The translations under genes were made by a program, and so were the position numbers. Of a DNA stretch of 64,000 nucleotides, positions 1 to 8,767 are shown piece after piece. Under the pieces are notes generated by a model, which made no database searches, was not told where the DNA came from, and worked only from the letters and a program-made list of their open reading frames with translations. Origin of the DNA: Amoebidium appalachense (taxonomy: Eukaryota; Ichthyosporea); contig CAVNZM010000001.1 in NCBI GenBank assembly GCA_963693365.1, positions 11,718,001 through 11,782,000 on the forward strand, in the 5' to 3' direction. The first letter of the stretch is position 1, and each line of letters opens with the position of its first letter.

Positions 1-557
1 AGAAACACGGTGCCGCCGTACTCGACGGGGGGGACCGCGAGTGGAAGGGCCGAAGACGCGCGCATGCCGACCTGGTACTCGGGCCCTGTGAACCACCGCT
101 CCTTCTTGTTGAGGAAGTCCCAGGCGACGCAGTGGCAGCGCGTGTAGATGTCCGCGTCGATGCCCTCCAGAAGCGCCGCCGCACGCTCCTGCAGGGTGAA
201 GCGGCTGTACGCCGCCCCGTACAGCATTGACCCCACAACCGTCCTCCAGCTTTTCGGAAGCAGCGCCATTGCGCCGCCCCACGGTTCCACAATGTCCTCC
301 ACGCACTTCAGCGTCCCCAGCTCGCGCGCCAGGTCGTCCAGGCGGTCGGCAACCACGAACGGCGCCACCAGCGCGCCGACGGACGTGCCGTACACCCTGT
401 CGACCTGGTACAGCCCCGACGCGAGCATCCCCTGCATGAACCCGACTTGGAAGCAGCCCTTGACGCCGCCCCCGGGCAGCAGGATCCGCACACGTGTCCT
501 GGCTTGGGAGGGTGTGTCCATGTTGATGTAGGGCGCGATAAAAGTCGACGGCTTCAT
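1..557 (-). CDS. Patatin-like phospholipase, left-arm copy, cut by the window edge
   Basis: Mirror of the right-arm gene at 6503-7413. The visible part holds the N-terminal oxyanion motif GGGVKG (residues 29-34) and the nucleophile motif GTSVG with the catalytic serine near residue 59. The start ATG at 557 overlaps the Fic stop codon as ATGA. The C-rich run that breaks the right-arm frame is seven bases long here, and the reading frame stays open to base 1, so this copy looks intact as far as it goes. The catalytic Asp-Gly-Gly motif would lie just outside the window. Confidence 0.88.
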   Translation of the reverse strand, partial: MKPSTFIAPYINMDTPSQARTRVRILLPGGGVKGCFQVGFMQGMLASGLYQVDRVYGTSVGALVAPFVVADRLDDLARELGTLKCVEDIVEPWGGAMALLPKSWRTVVGSMLYGAAYSRFTLQERAAALLEGIDADIYTRCHCVAWDFLNKKERWFTGPEYQVGMRASSALPLAVPPVEYGGTVF

Positions 558-1351
558 TCCAAATCCAGGGCGTTGCACACCGAGACCAGGTTTGCCCTTG
601 CGCAGTCCAGCACGAAGGCCGCCAGCTCGGAGTAGTCGTGGGGCGGCGGCTGGCTCTGCGCGGCCAGCAGCAGCGAGTGGTAGCGCTCGCGGGAGCTGCG
701 GTCTGTGTACAACGAGAGGGGAACGGCAATATAGGGCGAGAGCAGCACGCTGACCAACAGACGGGCGACGCGCCCGTTGCCGTTGCTGAACGGGTGGATG
801 TAGAGGAACTCCCCGAGGAAACGGGCGGTGACCTGTATGGCACCGAGAACGTCATTGCAGCCTTGGAGTTCGGTGCGTGTCCTTTCGAACAGACGCTTGA
901 GAGCCTCTTCGATCTTGAACGGTGCAAGGTACTGATGACTGCAGCCTGCGGGAAGCGCAAAGCGCACCCGATACCGTCCAGCGCTATCGAGCAGCCCGTC
1001 CATGACCTTGCGATGGACCTCCCTAGCGAGCTCCACCGTAAACGTGCCTGGATCAATCCCCTTCCAAACCCACGGTGTGGGGAACAGCTCGCGAACTGCT
1101 ATAACGACGTTTTTCAGTTTCTTCGATGAGCGCGTGTGTTCGGACGTTTCATCGGGGCAGGAGATCAGCCTCTCAATATGTTCGACTGGGACCTTTTCGT
1201 TTATTTCCAATTCCATCAGGTGCTTGATGTATAACACTAGGTGGTGCGTTGTGTATCCCTGCATGAACAAAGCGCTGCTCTTATCGTTATCCAAAAACGT
1301 GCGCACCAGGTGGAGGCAGCGCACAACAGCCCCTTCGCTGAGTTGAGACAT
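554..1351 (-). CDS. Fic-domain protein, left-arm copy
   Basis: Mirror copy of the Fic gene at 5709-6506, 265 residues, start ATG at 1351. Fic enzymes transfer AMP or other phosphate-containing groups to target proteins. The core motif reads HPFSNGNGRVAR, with the histidine near residue 186. The usual acidic residue at motif position 5 is Asn in both arms. The gene runs away from the apex, towards the patatin gene, with which it shares the ATGA overlap. No inhibitory (S/T)xxxE(G/N) helix is obvious. The target is unknown. Confidence 0.9.
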   Translation of the reverse strand: MSQLSEGAVVRCLHLVRTFLDNDKSSALFMQGYTTHHLVLYIKHLMELEINEKVPVEHIERLISCPDETSEHTRSSKKLKNVVIAVRELFPTPWVWKGIDPGTFTVELAREVHRKVMDGLLDSAGRYRVRFALPAGCSHQYLAPFKIEEALKRLFERTRTELQGCNDVLGAIQVTARFLGEFLYIHPFSNGNGRVARLLVSVLLSPYIAVPLSLYTDRSSRERYHSLLLAAQSQPPPHDYSELAAFVLDCARANLVSVCNALDLE

Positions 1352-2416
1352 CACGGTGTTGAACCGACAGATAAAGTACCACAAACTATCAAAATCGACC
1401 TTTACGTCACACGGCAACAACCCGGCCCATATCCACCTGCGCGTTCACCACCCTGTTCTCCTGCCCCCCGCCCCCTACCCAGTCCACCGATTTCTCCACA
1501 AACCAGAGAGAACACGGCAGTGCCCATGAACGTTTGGCCCGTGATTTGCTAGAGAACAGCATCGCCGGTCCCCCCCCATGTCTCCCGGAACCCAAGAGAA
1601 CACCATGGCATCCCCAACCATGTCTCCCGGATCCTTGGAGAACAGGTGCCGGGGGTGGACCCTGTTCGCCGATTGCTTTTTCCTAGGAGCGGGGCCTGGG
1701 GGGCATGAGGGGCACGCGAGGCACGGAAGGCACAGTGGTCTCACGGGTCTGTGTGCCACAGGCGCCCCCCCCAGCCCCCCCCCAGGCCCCCGGAACAGGC
1801 AACGCGGAACCACAACTTCGTTCCAAAGCAGCGCCAGATGTGCCAATAAACGGCCAAAGCAGCGCGCAGTTGGCTACCCCGCTATTCGATCTGATTGGTC
1901 GAAAGCGTTCAAGATCCTGACCAAGGTTTCAGAATCTGTTTGTAATCGTTGATAGGACTATTTCTTCGCGATTTCTGTTTGAAATGTGACCGAATTGTTT
2001 ATAAAACTATCTTGAATATGAAATTGGGTATAAAACGTTTGATTTTATTCTTATGTTTGGTTCTAAGGGATAGAAGAGAAAAAGCCATCAGCTGTCATTG
2101 AAAAATCTTGAAGCACTGGCATTGCCTGCTCTTCGCGGGATCTGATTGGATCTTGAATTGGGTGTGATCCAATCCCCAGCAGCCAATCGTGCAGTTTGGT
2201 GATCTGGATCTGAAAGCATTCTCCCAATCAAACGCGTGACTGGATATCATTTCGTCAGCATCAGTTGGGAATTGGCTTCTAAGGGCACGGCACAGCTGAT
2301 AGGGTGTCACTTTCACACACCTTCTGTAGTGTCAACATCAAAGGCTTTGAAGTCGCTTGTTAGGTCGCCTTTTACTGATTTTTCGCTTTGCACCCCCATT
2401 TCTACACACACACACC
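1352..2416. other. Intergenic region between divergent Fic and BED-like genes, left arm
   Basis: No gene seen. It holds a GC-rich hairpin element (1691-1790), then an AT-rich stretch (about 1930-2090), then a cluster of CCAAT boxes on both strands between about 1888 and 2235 (for example TCTGATTGG, GATCCAATCC, AGCCAATCG, CCCAATCAAA). The CCAAT cluster lies 180-530 bp upstream of the BED-like gene start and is its likely promoter region. The same sequence occurs mirrored at 4645-5708. Confidence 0.55.
1691..1790. terminator. Recurrent GC-rich hairpin element, copy 1 (left arm)
   Basis: The stem GGGGCCTGGGGGGC pairs with a C-rich run ending AGGCCCC. The loop side carries the core GGCACGCGAGGCAC (reverse complement GTGCCTCGCGTGCC), which is shared with the elements near 7516 and 8651. 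All copies are intergenic. A role as a 3'-end or polyadenylation hairpin is only a guess. Confidence 0.5.
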
Positions 2417-3281
2417 ATGGAACAAGTAGGCAAGCGCAGCTACAAATGGCTGACCGATCACCTTTTCACTAAGAACACCAAGGACAAATACATGGTCAAG
2501 TGCCGCGCTTGTGTCGCTGACATGCACAGCGACCAGATCCCCTCGCATGTGAAGGTGTGCAGGGAATTAAACCACTGCCAGGACGCCATCCTTGCCCTCG
2601 TCGCCGCAGAGAACGCCGTCGGGCCCGCGCGCGACAAGGTGCGTCCGTTGGTCACGGAGTTCGGGGGGTGCGCCGTGGCTGCACAGTCCGTCGTGCCGGG
2701 TCTGCGCCAGTACCTGCAGCAGCCTGGGCGCAACGTCGTGGGCGCGGCTAAGGCACGGGCGGTGGCGCAGGCGCTCCACGACATGGCAGAGGCGGCTCGG
2801 GCGGTTAAGGACGGGTATGTGGGTTTTTGGTCGGCTGAGGATGCTGTGGAGCGCAACAAGCAAGCGCTGCGCCATCGGATTGCCGAACGTGTCCACCGCC
2901 GCCAGGGCGGGGAGGGGCCCGGCCAGTTCGCCTACGTTCCCCGCCCCCCCCGGTTCTCCCCGTCCAAACCTCGTCCCCTTTGCGCTCACACCCGGGGAGC
3001 TTGCAAGTGGCAACGTGCTCCGGCAGTGCGAGATATTTCTGTTTGATCGAGTGCAGAGGGATCCGAAGTACCCTCCCGGGAAACGTATCGACTCGGACGA
3101 TGTGTGGGGGGCGGAGGAGAGAGACTCTGCTCTTGCGGCATCGATCGATGAGTGGGCGGTGGAGGTTCCCGTTTGGTGGGATGAGGGCAACCACTATTTT
3201 GTTCAGGACATGGAGATGATTGAGCAGCGCCTGCGGGAGGGGTATGATTGGGTGATGAAGGTTGTTGCGGAGCTTGAGTGA
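2417..3281 (+). CDS. Unknown protein with BED-like zinc finger, left-arm copy, frame broken
   Basis: The start ATG at 2417 follows CACACACACC. About 290 residues if read as one gene. Residues 1-50 resemble a BED finger: an aromatic W..HLF segment, then CRAC (C-x2-C) and H-x4-C. The middle is Ala/Arg-rich and helical, and the C-terminal 90 residues are acidic with several tryptophans. The frame shifts at a run of eight C near 2944. The mirrored gene has six, and a run of seven would keep one frame through both parts, so a length error in each arm is the simplest reading. BED fingers bind DNA and are common in transposases; no transposase core is visible. Function unknown. Confidence 0.7.
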
Positions 3282-3313
3282 GGGCTGAGGGGGGGGGGGG
3301 GGTTGATGGGGGT

Positions 3314-3482
3314 GTTAGCATGAGCTAGATGGGGGTTGGTTTGATGGGATGGTGTTAGCATGAGCTAGATGGGGGTTGGTTTGATGGGATGGTGTTAGCA
3401 TGAGCTAGATGGGGGTTGGTTTGATGGGATGGTGTTAGCATGAGCTAGATGGGGGTTGGTTTGATGGGATGGTGTTAGCATG
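3314..3482. repeat. 40-bp tandem repeats beside the apex, left arm
   Basis: Four identical 40-bp units start at 3314, 3354, 3394 and 3434 (each begins GTTAGCATGAGCTAGATGGG), followed by a 9-bp partial unit. The array lies about 40 bp from the apex loop and just downstream of the BED-like gene stop. Tandem arrays just inside a hairpin end are known from poxvirus-type termini. Here only the arrangement is similar; no sequence relation is claimed. Confidence 0.9.
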
Positions 3483-3521
3483 GGAGGGCTTGGAAGTTGT
3501 TTGATGTGCTTCCGGGAGAAG

Positions 3522-3539
3522 TTCATGCACGAAATAAAC
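3522..3539. other. Asymmetric apex loop of the palindrome
   Basis: The only unpaired stretch at the centre is the 18-mer TTCATGCACGAAATAAAC. It is flanked by the perfect stem CTTCCGGGAGAAG (3509-3521) and CTTCTCCCGGAAG (3540-3552). A short non-palindromic loop at the exact centre is what a covalently closed hairpin end gives when read through. It also matches the spacer left between inverted arms in a replication concatemer. A random inverted duplication could also leave a spacer, so the function is inferred. Confidence 0.75.
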
Positions 3540-3578
3540 CTTCTCCCGGAAGCACATCAAACAACTTCCAAGCCCTCC

Positions 3579-3747
3579 CATGCTAACACCATCCCATCAA
3601 ACCAACCCCCATCTAGCTCATGCTAACACCATCCCATCAAACCAACCCCCATCTAGCTCATGCTAACACCATCCCATCAAACCAACCCCCATCTAGCTCA
3701 TGCTAACACCATCCCATCAAACCAACCCCCATCTAGCTCATGCTAAC
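3579..3747. repeat. 40-bp tandem repeats beside the apex, right arm
   Basis: Mirror copy of the left array, again with four full units. Equal copy number in both arms argues that the arms are kept identical by replication, or that they are one molecule read twice. Confidence 0.9.
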
Positions 3748-3781
3748 ACCCCCATCAACCCCCCCCCCCCCCCCTCAGCCC

Positions 3782-4644
3782 TCACTCAAGCTCCGCAACA
3801 ACCTTCATCACCCAATCATACCCCTCCCGCAGGCGCTGCTCAATCATCTCCATGTCCTGAACAAAATAGTGGTTGCCCTCATCCCACCAAACGGGAACCT
3901 CCACCGCCCACTCATCGATCGATGCCGCAAGAGCAGAGTCTCTCTCCTCCGCCCCCCACACATCGTCCGAGTCGATACGTTTCCCGGGAGGGTACTTCGG
4001 ATCCCTCTGCACTCGATCAAACAGAAATATCTCGCACTGCCGGAGCACGTTGCCACTTGCAAGCTCCCCGGGTGTGAGCGCAAAGGGGACGAGGTTTGGA
4101 CGGGGAGAACCGGGGGGCGGGGAACGTAGGCGAACTGGCCGGGCCCCTCCCCGCCCTGGCGGCGGTGGACACGTTCGGCAATCCGATGGCGCAGCGCTTG
4201 CTTGTTGCGCTCCACAGCATCCTCCGCCGACCAAAAACCCACATACCCGTCCTTAACCGCCCGAGCCGCCTCTGCCATGTCGTGGAGCGCCTGCGCCACC
4301 GCCCGTGCCTTAGCCGCGCCCACGACGTTGCGCCCAGGCTGCTGCAGGTACTGGCGCAGACCCGGCACGACGGACTGTGCAGCCACGGCGCACCCCCCGA
4401 ACTCCGTGACCAACGGACGCACCTTGTCGCGCGCGGGCCCGACGGCGTTCTCTGCGGCGACGAGGGCAAGGATGGCGTCCTGGCAGTGGTTTAATTCCCT
4501 GCACACCTTCACATGCGAGGGGATCTGGTCGCTGTGCATGTCAGCGACACAAGCGCGGCACTTGACCATGTATTTGTCCTTGGTGTTCTTAGTGAAAAGG
4601 TGATCGGTCAGCCATTTGTAGCTGCGCTTGCCTACTTGTTCCAT
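3782..4644 (-). CDS. Unknown protein with BED-like zinc finger, right-arm copy, frame broken
   Basis: Mirror of the gene at 2417-3281, start ATG at 4644, stop at 3782. The frame breaks at the homopolymer near 4112, which has six G here against eight in the left arm. The two arms therefore deviate in opposite directions around the length that leaves the gene open. The two copies are transcribed convergently towards the apex and end about 30 bp from the 40-bp repeats. Confidence 0.7.
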
Positions 4645-5708
4645 GGTGTGTGTGTGTAGAAATGGGGGTGCAAAGCGAAAAATCAGTAAAAGGCGACCTA
4701 ACAAGCGACTTCAAAGCCTTTGATGTTGACACTACAGAAGGTGTGTGAAAGTGACACCCTATCAGCTGTGCCGTGCCCTTAGAAGCCAATTCCCAACTGA
4801 TGCTGACGAAATGATATCCAGTCACGCGTTTGATTGGGAGAATGCTTTCAGATCCAGATCACCAAACTGCACGATTGGCTGCTGGGGATTGGATCACACC
4901 CAATTCAAGATCCAATCAGATCCCGCGAAGAGCAGGCAATGCCAGTGCTTCAAGATTTTTCAATGACAGCTGATGGCTTTTTCTCTTCTATCCCTTAGAA
5001 CCAAACATAAGAATAAAATCAAACGTTTTATACCCAATTTCATATTCAAGATAGTTTTATAAACAATTCGGTCACATTTCAAACAGAAATCGCGAAGAAA
5101 TAGTCCTATCAACGATTACAAACAGATTCTGAAACCTTGGTCAGGATCTTGAACGCTTTCGACCAATCAGATCGAATAGCGGGGTAGCCAACTGCGCGCT
5201 GCTTTGGCCGTTTATTGGCACATCTGGCGCTGCTTTGGAACGAAGTTGTGGTTCCGCGTTGCCTGTTCCGGGGGGCTGGGGGGGGCTGGGGGGGGCGCCT
5301 GTGGCACACAGACCCGTGAGACCACTGTGCCTTCCGTGCCTCGCGTGCCCCTCATGCCCCCCAGGCCCCGCTCCTAGGAAAAAGCAATCGGCGAACAGGG
5401 TCCACCCCCGGCACCTGTTCTCCAAGGATCCGGGAGACATGGTTGGGGATGCCATGGTGTTCTCTTGGGTTCCGGGAGACATGGGGGGGGACCGGCGATG
5501 CTGTTCTCTAGCAAATCACGGGCCAAACGTTCATGGGCACTGCCGTGTTCTCTCTGGTTTGTGGAGAAATCGGTGGACTGGGTAGGGGGCGGGGGGCAGG
5601 AGAACAGGGTGGTGAACGCGCAGGTGGATATGGGCCGGGTTGTTGCCGTGTGACGTAAAGGTCGATTTTGATAGTTTGTGGTACTTTATCTGTCGGTTCA
5701 ACACCGTG
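4645..5708. other. Intergenic region between divergent BED-like and Fic genes, right arm
   Basis: Mirror of 1352-2416: CCAAT boxes near 4830-5175, an AT-rich stretch near 4975-5130, and hairpin element copy 1 at 5270-5370. No gene seen. Confidence 0.55.
5270..5370. terminator. Recurrent GC-rich hairpin element, copy 1 (right arm)
   Basis: Mirror of the element at 1691-1790. The core GTGCCTCGCGTGCC is at 5336-5349, inside a G-rich/C-rich foldback. Confidence 0.5.
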
Positions 5709-6506
5709 ATGTCTCAACTCAGCGAAGGGGCTGTTGTGCGCTGCCTCCACCTGGTGCGCACGTTTTTGGATAACGATAAGAGCAGCGCTTTGTTCATGCA
5801 GGGATACACAACGCACCACCTAGTGTTATACATCAAGCACCTGATGGAATTGGAAATAAACGAAAAGGTCCCAGTCGAACATATTGAGAGGCTGATCTCC
5901 TGCCCCGATGAAACGTCCGAACACACGCGCTCATCGAAGAAACTGAAAAACGTCGTTATAGCAGTTCGCGAGCTGTTCCCCACACCGTGGGTTTGGAAGG
6001 GGATTGATCCAGGCACGTTTACGGTGGAGCTCGCTAGGGAGGTCCATCGCAAGGTCATGGACGGGCTGCTCGATAGCGCTGGACGGTATCGGGTGCGCTT
6101 TGCGCTTCCCGCAGGCTGCAGTCATCAGTACCTTGCACCGTTCAAGATCGAAGAGGCTCTCAAGCGTCTGTTCGAAAGGACACGCACCGAACTCCAAGGC
6201 TGCAATGACGTTCTCGGTGCCATACAGGTCACCGCCCGTTTCCTCGGGGAGTTCCTCTACATCCACCCGTTCAGCAACGGCAACGGGCGCGTCGCCCGTC
6301 TGTTGGTCAGCGTGCTGCTCTCGCCCTATATTGCCGTTCCCCTCTCGTTGTACACAGACCGCAGCTCCCGCGAGCGCTACCACTCGCTGCTGCTGGCCGC
6401 GCAGAGCCAGCCGCCGCCCCACGACTACTCCGAGCTGGCGGCCTTCGTGCTGGACTGCGCAAGGGCAAACCTGGTCTCGGTGTGCAACGCCCTGGATTTG
6501 GAATGA
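5709..6506 (+). CDS. Fic-domain protein (AMPylase-type fold), right-arm copy
   Basis: 265 residues. I chose the ATG at 5709; the frame is open further upstream but without ATG. The central motif HPFSNGNGRVAR starts near residue 186 and fits the family consensus HxFx(D/E)GN(G/K)RxxR, except that the acidic metal-binding residue is Asn. Asn also occurs at this position in some other Fic proteins, so activity cannot be ruled out. The N-terminal 100 residues are helical and unassigned. The stop codon overlaps the next start as ATGA, which suggests a shared transcript with the phospholipase. Fic proteins modify host proteins in many host-parasite systems, so a host-manipulation role is plausible but not shown. 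Confidence 0.92.
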   Translation: MSQLSEGAVVRCLHLVRTFLDNDKSSALFMQGYTTHHLVLYIKHLMELEINEKVPVEHIERLISCPDETSEHTRSSKKLKNVVIAVRELFPTPWVWKGIDPGTFTVELAREVHRKVMDGLLDSAGRYRVRFALPAGCSHQYLAPFKIEEALKRLFERTRTELQGCNDVLGAIQVTARFLGEFLYIHPFSNGNGRVARLLVSVLLSPYIAVPLSLYTDRSSRERYHSLLLAAQSQPPPHDYSELAAFVLDCARANLVSVCNALDLE

Positions 6507-7413
6507 AGCCGTCGACTTTTATCGCGCCCTACATCAACATGGACACACCCTCCCAAGCCAGGACACGTGTGCGGATCCTGCTGCCCGGGGGCGGCGTCAA
6601 GGGCTGCTTCCAAGTCGGGTTCATGCAGGGGATGCTCGCGTCGGGGCTGTACCAGGTCGACAGGGTGTACGGCACGTCCGTCGGCGCGCTGGTGGCGCCG
6701 TTCGTGGTTGCCGACCGCCTGGACGACCTGGCGCGCGAGCTGGGGACGCTGAAGTGCGTGGAGGACATTGTGGAACCGTGGGGCGGCGCAATGGCGCTGC
6801 TTCCGAAAAGCTGGAGGACGGTTGTGGGGTCAATGCTGTACGGGGCGGCGTACAGCCGCTTCACCCTGCAGGAGCGTGCGGCGGCGCTTCTGGAGGGCAT
6901 CGACGCGGACATCTACACGCGCTGCCACTGCGTCGCCTGGGACTTCCTCAACAAGAAGGAGCGGTGGTTCACAGGGCCCGAGTACCAGGTCGGCATGCGC
7001 GCGTCTTCGGCCCTTCCACTCGCGGTCCCCCCGTCGAGTACGGCGGCACCGTGTTTCTGGACGGCGGGGTCTCTGAGCTGGTGCCCCTCACCAAGGCACT
7101 CGAGGATGCCGCAGATGGGTTCGACGGCATCTACGTCACGGTGCTGTGCGACTCGCTGGCGCACTGCCCCGCAGAATCCGTGCCAAAAACGGGCATGGAG
7201 CTCTGCTATGCTCTGCAGCGTGACTCGGGCACCGAGCTGGCGGCCACCGAGTTCGCCAACCTCCGCACCCGCCTCGGAGACCGCCTCGTGGTGGTCGCTC
7301 CGGAGCGGAGGCTGTTTGCGTCGCCCATGGACGTCGACCCCGGGAAGGTCGCGCAGGCGCTTGCGGATGGCCGCACGGCGTTTGCTACCTGGGCCGCCGC
7401 GGCGCGTCAATAA
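6503..7413 (+). CDS. Patatin-like phospholipase, right-arm copy with one frameshift
   Basis: Patatin-family lipid acyl hydrolase with a Ser-Asp dyad. Oxyanion motif GGGVKG at residues 29-34, nucleophile elbow GTSVG with Ser near residue 59, and the catalytic Asp in the DGG motif (gac at 7060) near residue 187. The frame breaks at a run of six C (7027-7032). The mirrored arm has seven at this place and stays open, so this is either a sequencing error or a mutation private to one arm. The stop TAA (7411-7413) lies within AATAAA. It starts inside the Fic stop codon. Similar enzymes act as membrane-lipid hydrolases in bacteria, eukaryotes and some large viruses; substrate unknown. Confidence 0.9.
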
Positions 7414-7429
7414 ACCCACCCCGAGTCGG

Positions 7430-7602
7430 GTCCATATCTGTCGTCCTCGGTCACCCATCCGGGCTGGGGCCTGGGGGCCTGGGGGCCTGGGGGCCTGGGG
7501 GCCTGGGGGGCTGGGGGTGGCTGGGAGGGGCTCCTGTGGCGCACGTGCCACGCGTGCCTCCCGTGCCTCGCGTGCCTCACGCGCCCCTCCCAGCCACCCG
7601 CG
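7430..7602. terminator. GC-rich hairpin between convergent genes (element copy 2)
   Basis: Between the patatin stop and the C2H2 stop lie about five GGGGGCCT repeats (7466-7510). They are followed by a perfect 16-bp stem, GGTGGCTGGGAGGGGC (7516-7531) with GCCCCTCCCAGCCACC (7583-7598). The loop holds GTGCCTCGCGTGCC (7563-7576). Its place between two gene ends suits a shared 3'-end signal. Hairpin-directed polyadenylation is known in Mimivirus-like viruses; the parallel is inference. Confidence 0.55.
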
Positions 7603-7863
7603 CTAGTTTCGGGTCCGATTCGGGCTCCCCGGTTCTTTGGTGTGCTGCTGCATGTGCCGCTTGAGGCTCAAGGCATACCGAAACTGCCGCCCGCACCCCG
7701 CATGCGCGCACACGTGCCGCAGAATCCCCGCATGCCTGTCGCTGTGCGCCGCAAAGTTGCTGTTGCGGGTGGTGGAGTAGCCGCAACCGTCGACTGTGCA
7801 CCGATACACCTTGTACGGGCGGACCATGATGCCTTGGGGGGTCTTGCACGTACACAGATACAT
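7603..7863 (-). CDS. Small C2H2 zinc-finger protein
   Basis: 86 residues from ATG at 7863. Two complete C2H2 fingers of the C-x4-C-x12-H-x3-H type follow each other (first with CTVDGC and HSDRH, second with CAHAGC and HMQQH), separated by a short linker. The short N-terminal stretch has two cysteines (CTCK). Two fingers can bind DNA or RNA; no effector domain is present. It lies 36 bp downstream of the nuclease gene on the same strand and converges on the phospholipase gene. Confidence 0.75.
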   Translation of the reverse strand: MYLCTCKTPQGIMVRPYKVYRCTVDGCGYSTTRNSNFAAHSDRHAGILRHVCAHAGCGRQFRYALSLKRHMQQHTKEPGSPNRTRN

Positions 7864-7899
7864 GGTGTTATTGAGGGGGGAGAAAATAATTTCCAACGG

Positions 7900-8622
7900 C
7901 TACTGCTGCTCCGGGCTGTTGATGACCTGACCATCGATCCTGTAGCAATAGACAACCTTGTTTGTTTCGGACACGCGAGGGTGGTCTGGCCAGCGCGTAA
8001 CTCTTTTCACTTTGGCAGCTTTGGGTTTTCGCAAAATCTTCCTGAGGGTCATGCCGAAGATTTTTAAACTTGGAGCCGCTGTGGAAGAGAGATTCAGTTT
8101 ATGCCATGAAAGGTATAGCTGGTACAGCCCCGATGATCTCACCAAGCAGCTATCCTTTATAAAAGTCATGTCCTCACATCCGTTGGTATGGGAGAGCAAA
8201 TCTCTTAAAAATTGCCGTTCTACTTGCTTCCTCTGGGCATTCTTGGGCTTTGTAGTTTCTGATTTGGGGTGTGGACCCCATATATGCTGCAGTGTATCAT
8301 GTTCTGCCGTTACGGTGATGTTATGACGCATCATGGTCTCCACAGCTACCTTGTACGTGTCAGCGGAGGCATAGCCATATAGATGGACTCGCGCACGATG
8401 GGTGGGGTAGTGGTCTTTGTATGCAAGTACCTGCCCCATCGCCGATTTCCAATATTGAACCTTCTTCACTTCAATGACATCCGTGTCCGTCAGCAGGTCG
8501 ATCCTACCGGCGGGAGTATACACCTCGCTCTTCCCACCCTCCAGTCGCATAAGTCGCTCCCTCACCCACGCTTCGTCACGTGGACTAGCCATTGTAGTTG
8601 GCGCTAGAAAAAAACGAGCCAT
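7900..8622 (-). CDS. Predicted PD-(D/E)XK-fold nuclease with helical C-terminal domain
   Basis: 240 residues from ATG at 8622 (8592 is an alternative start). Residues 28-66 show the nuclease-core pattern: Glu33, then GRID with Asp42, then IEVKK with Glu51 and Lys53, then a helix WKSAMGQVL with Gln64. This matches the E-D-ExK-Q signature of restriction-like nucleases. Residues about 150-210 form a helix-rich segment (SSGLYQLYLSWHKLN) resembling the winged-helix tail of D5-like helicases. The gene sits between the small C2H2 gene and the SF3 helicase, all on one strand, so a role in replication or end-processing of the element is a fair inference. It has no Fic or transposase motifs. Confidence 0.65.
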   Translation of the reverse strand: MARFFLAPTTMASPRDEAWVRERLMRLEGGKSEVYTPAGRIDLLTDTDVIEVKKVQYWKSAMGQVLAYKDHYPTHRARVHLYGYASADTYKVAVETMMRHNITVTAEHDTLQHIWGPHPKSETTKPKNAQRKQVERQFLRDLLSHTNGCEDMTFIKDSCLVRSSGLYQLYLSWHKLNLSSTAAPSLKIFGMTLRKILRKPKAAKVKRVTRWPDHPRVSETNKVVYCYRIDGQVINSPEQQ

Positions 8623-8650
8623 GCCCTGTATATCAATTAGGGGCATGTGT

Positions 8651-8745
8651 GGCTGGGGGTGGCTCGTGTGTCTCACCGGCGCAGGTGCCACATCCGCCTC
8701 CTGGGGCCGTGCGTGCCTCGCGTGCCCCTCCCAGCCACCCAGGCC
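8651..8745. terminator. GC-rich hairpin element, copy 3
   Basis: Imperfect foldback with stem GGGTGGCT (8657-8664) and AGCCACCC (8733-8740). The shared core GTGCCTCGCGTGCC is at 8713-8726, followed by CCCTCCCAGCCACCC as in copy 2. It lies between the helicase stop and the nuclease start on the minus strand. Confidence 0.5.
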
Positions 8746-8767
8746 CGGGCGCAGCGTTGAGGATCGT

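Larger units (their letters stand above)
1..7058. repeat. Giant palindrome (inverted repeat, arms of at least 3.52 kb)
   Basis: Bases 1-3521 are the near-perfect reverse complement of 3540-7058; mirrored positions add to 7059-7063. The differences I found are homopolymer lengths: G7 near base 27 against C6 at 7027-7032; C8 near 2944 against G6 near 4112; G14 near 3289 against C16 near 3759. The left arm is still matching at base 1, so the palindrome continues outside the window and its true size is unknown. Each arm carries the same gene set in mirror image. Linear viruses with covalently closed ends have this structure in concatemers or when reads pass round the hairpin; that reading is inference. 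A fold-back assembly artefact would look the same. Confidence 0.97.

Noticed and set aside
1-7058. Simple tandem segmental duplication
   Set aside because: The copies are inverted, meet at one apex and include subterminal repeats symmetrically, which a plain duplication does not explain.
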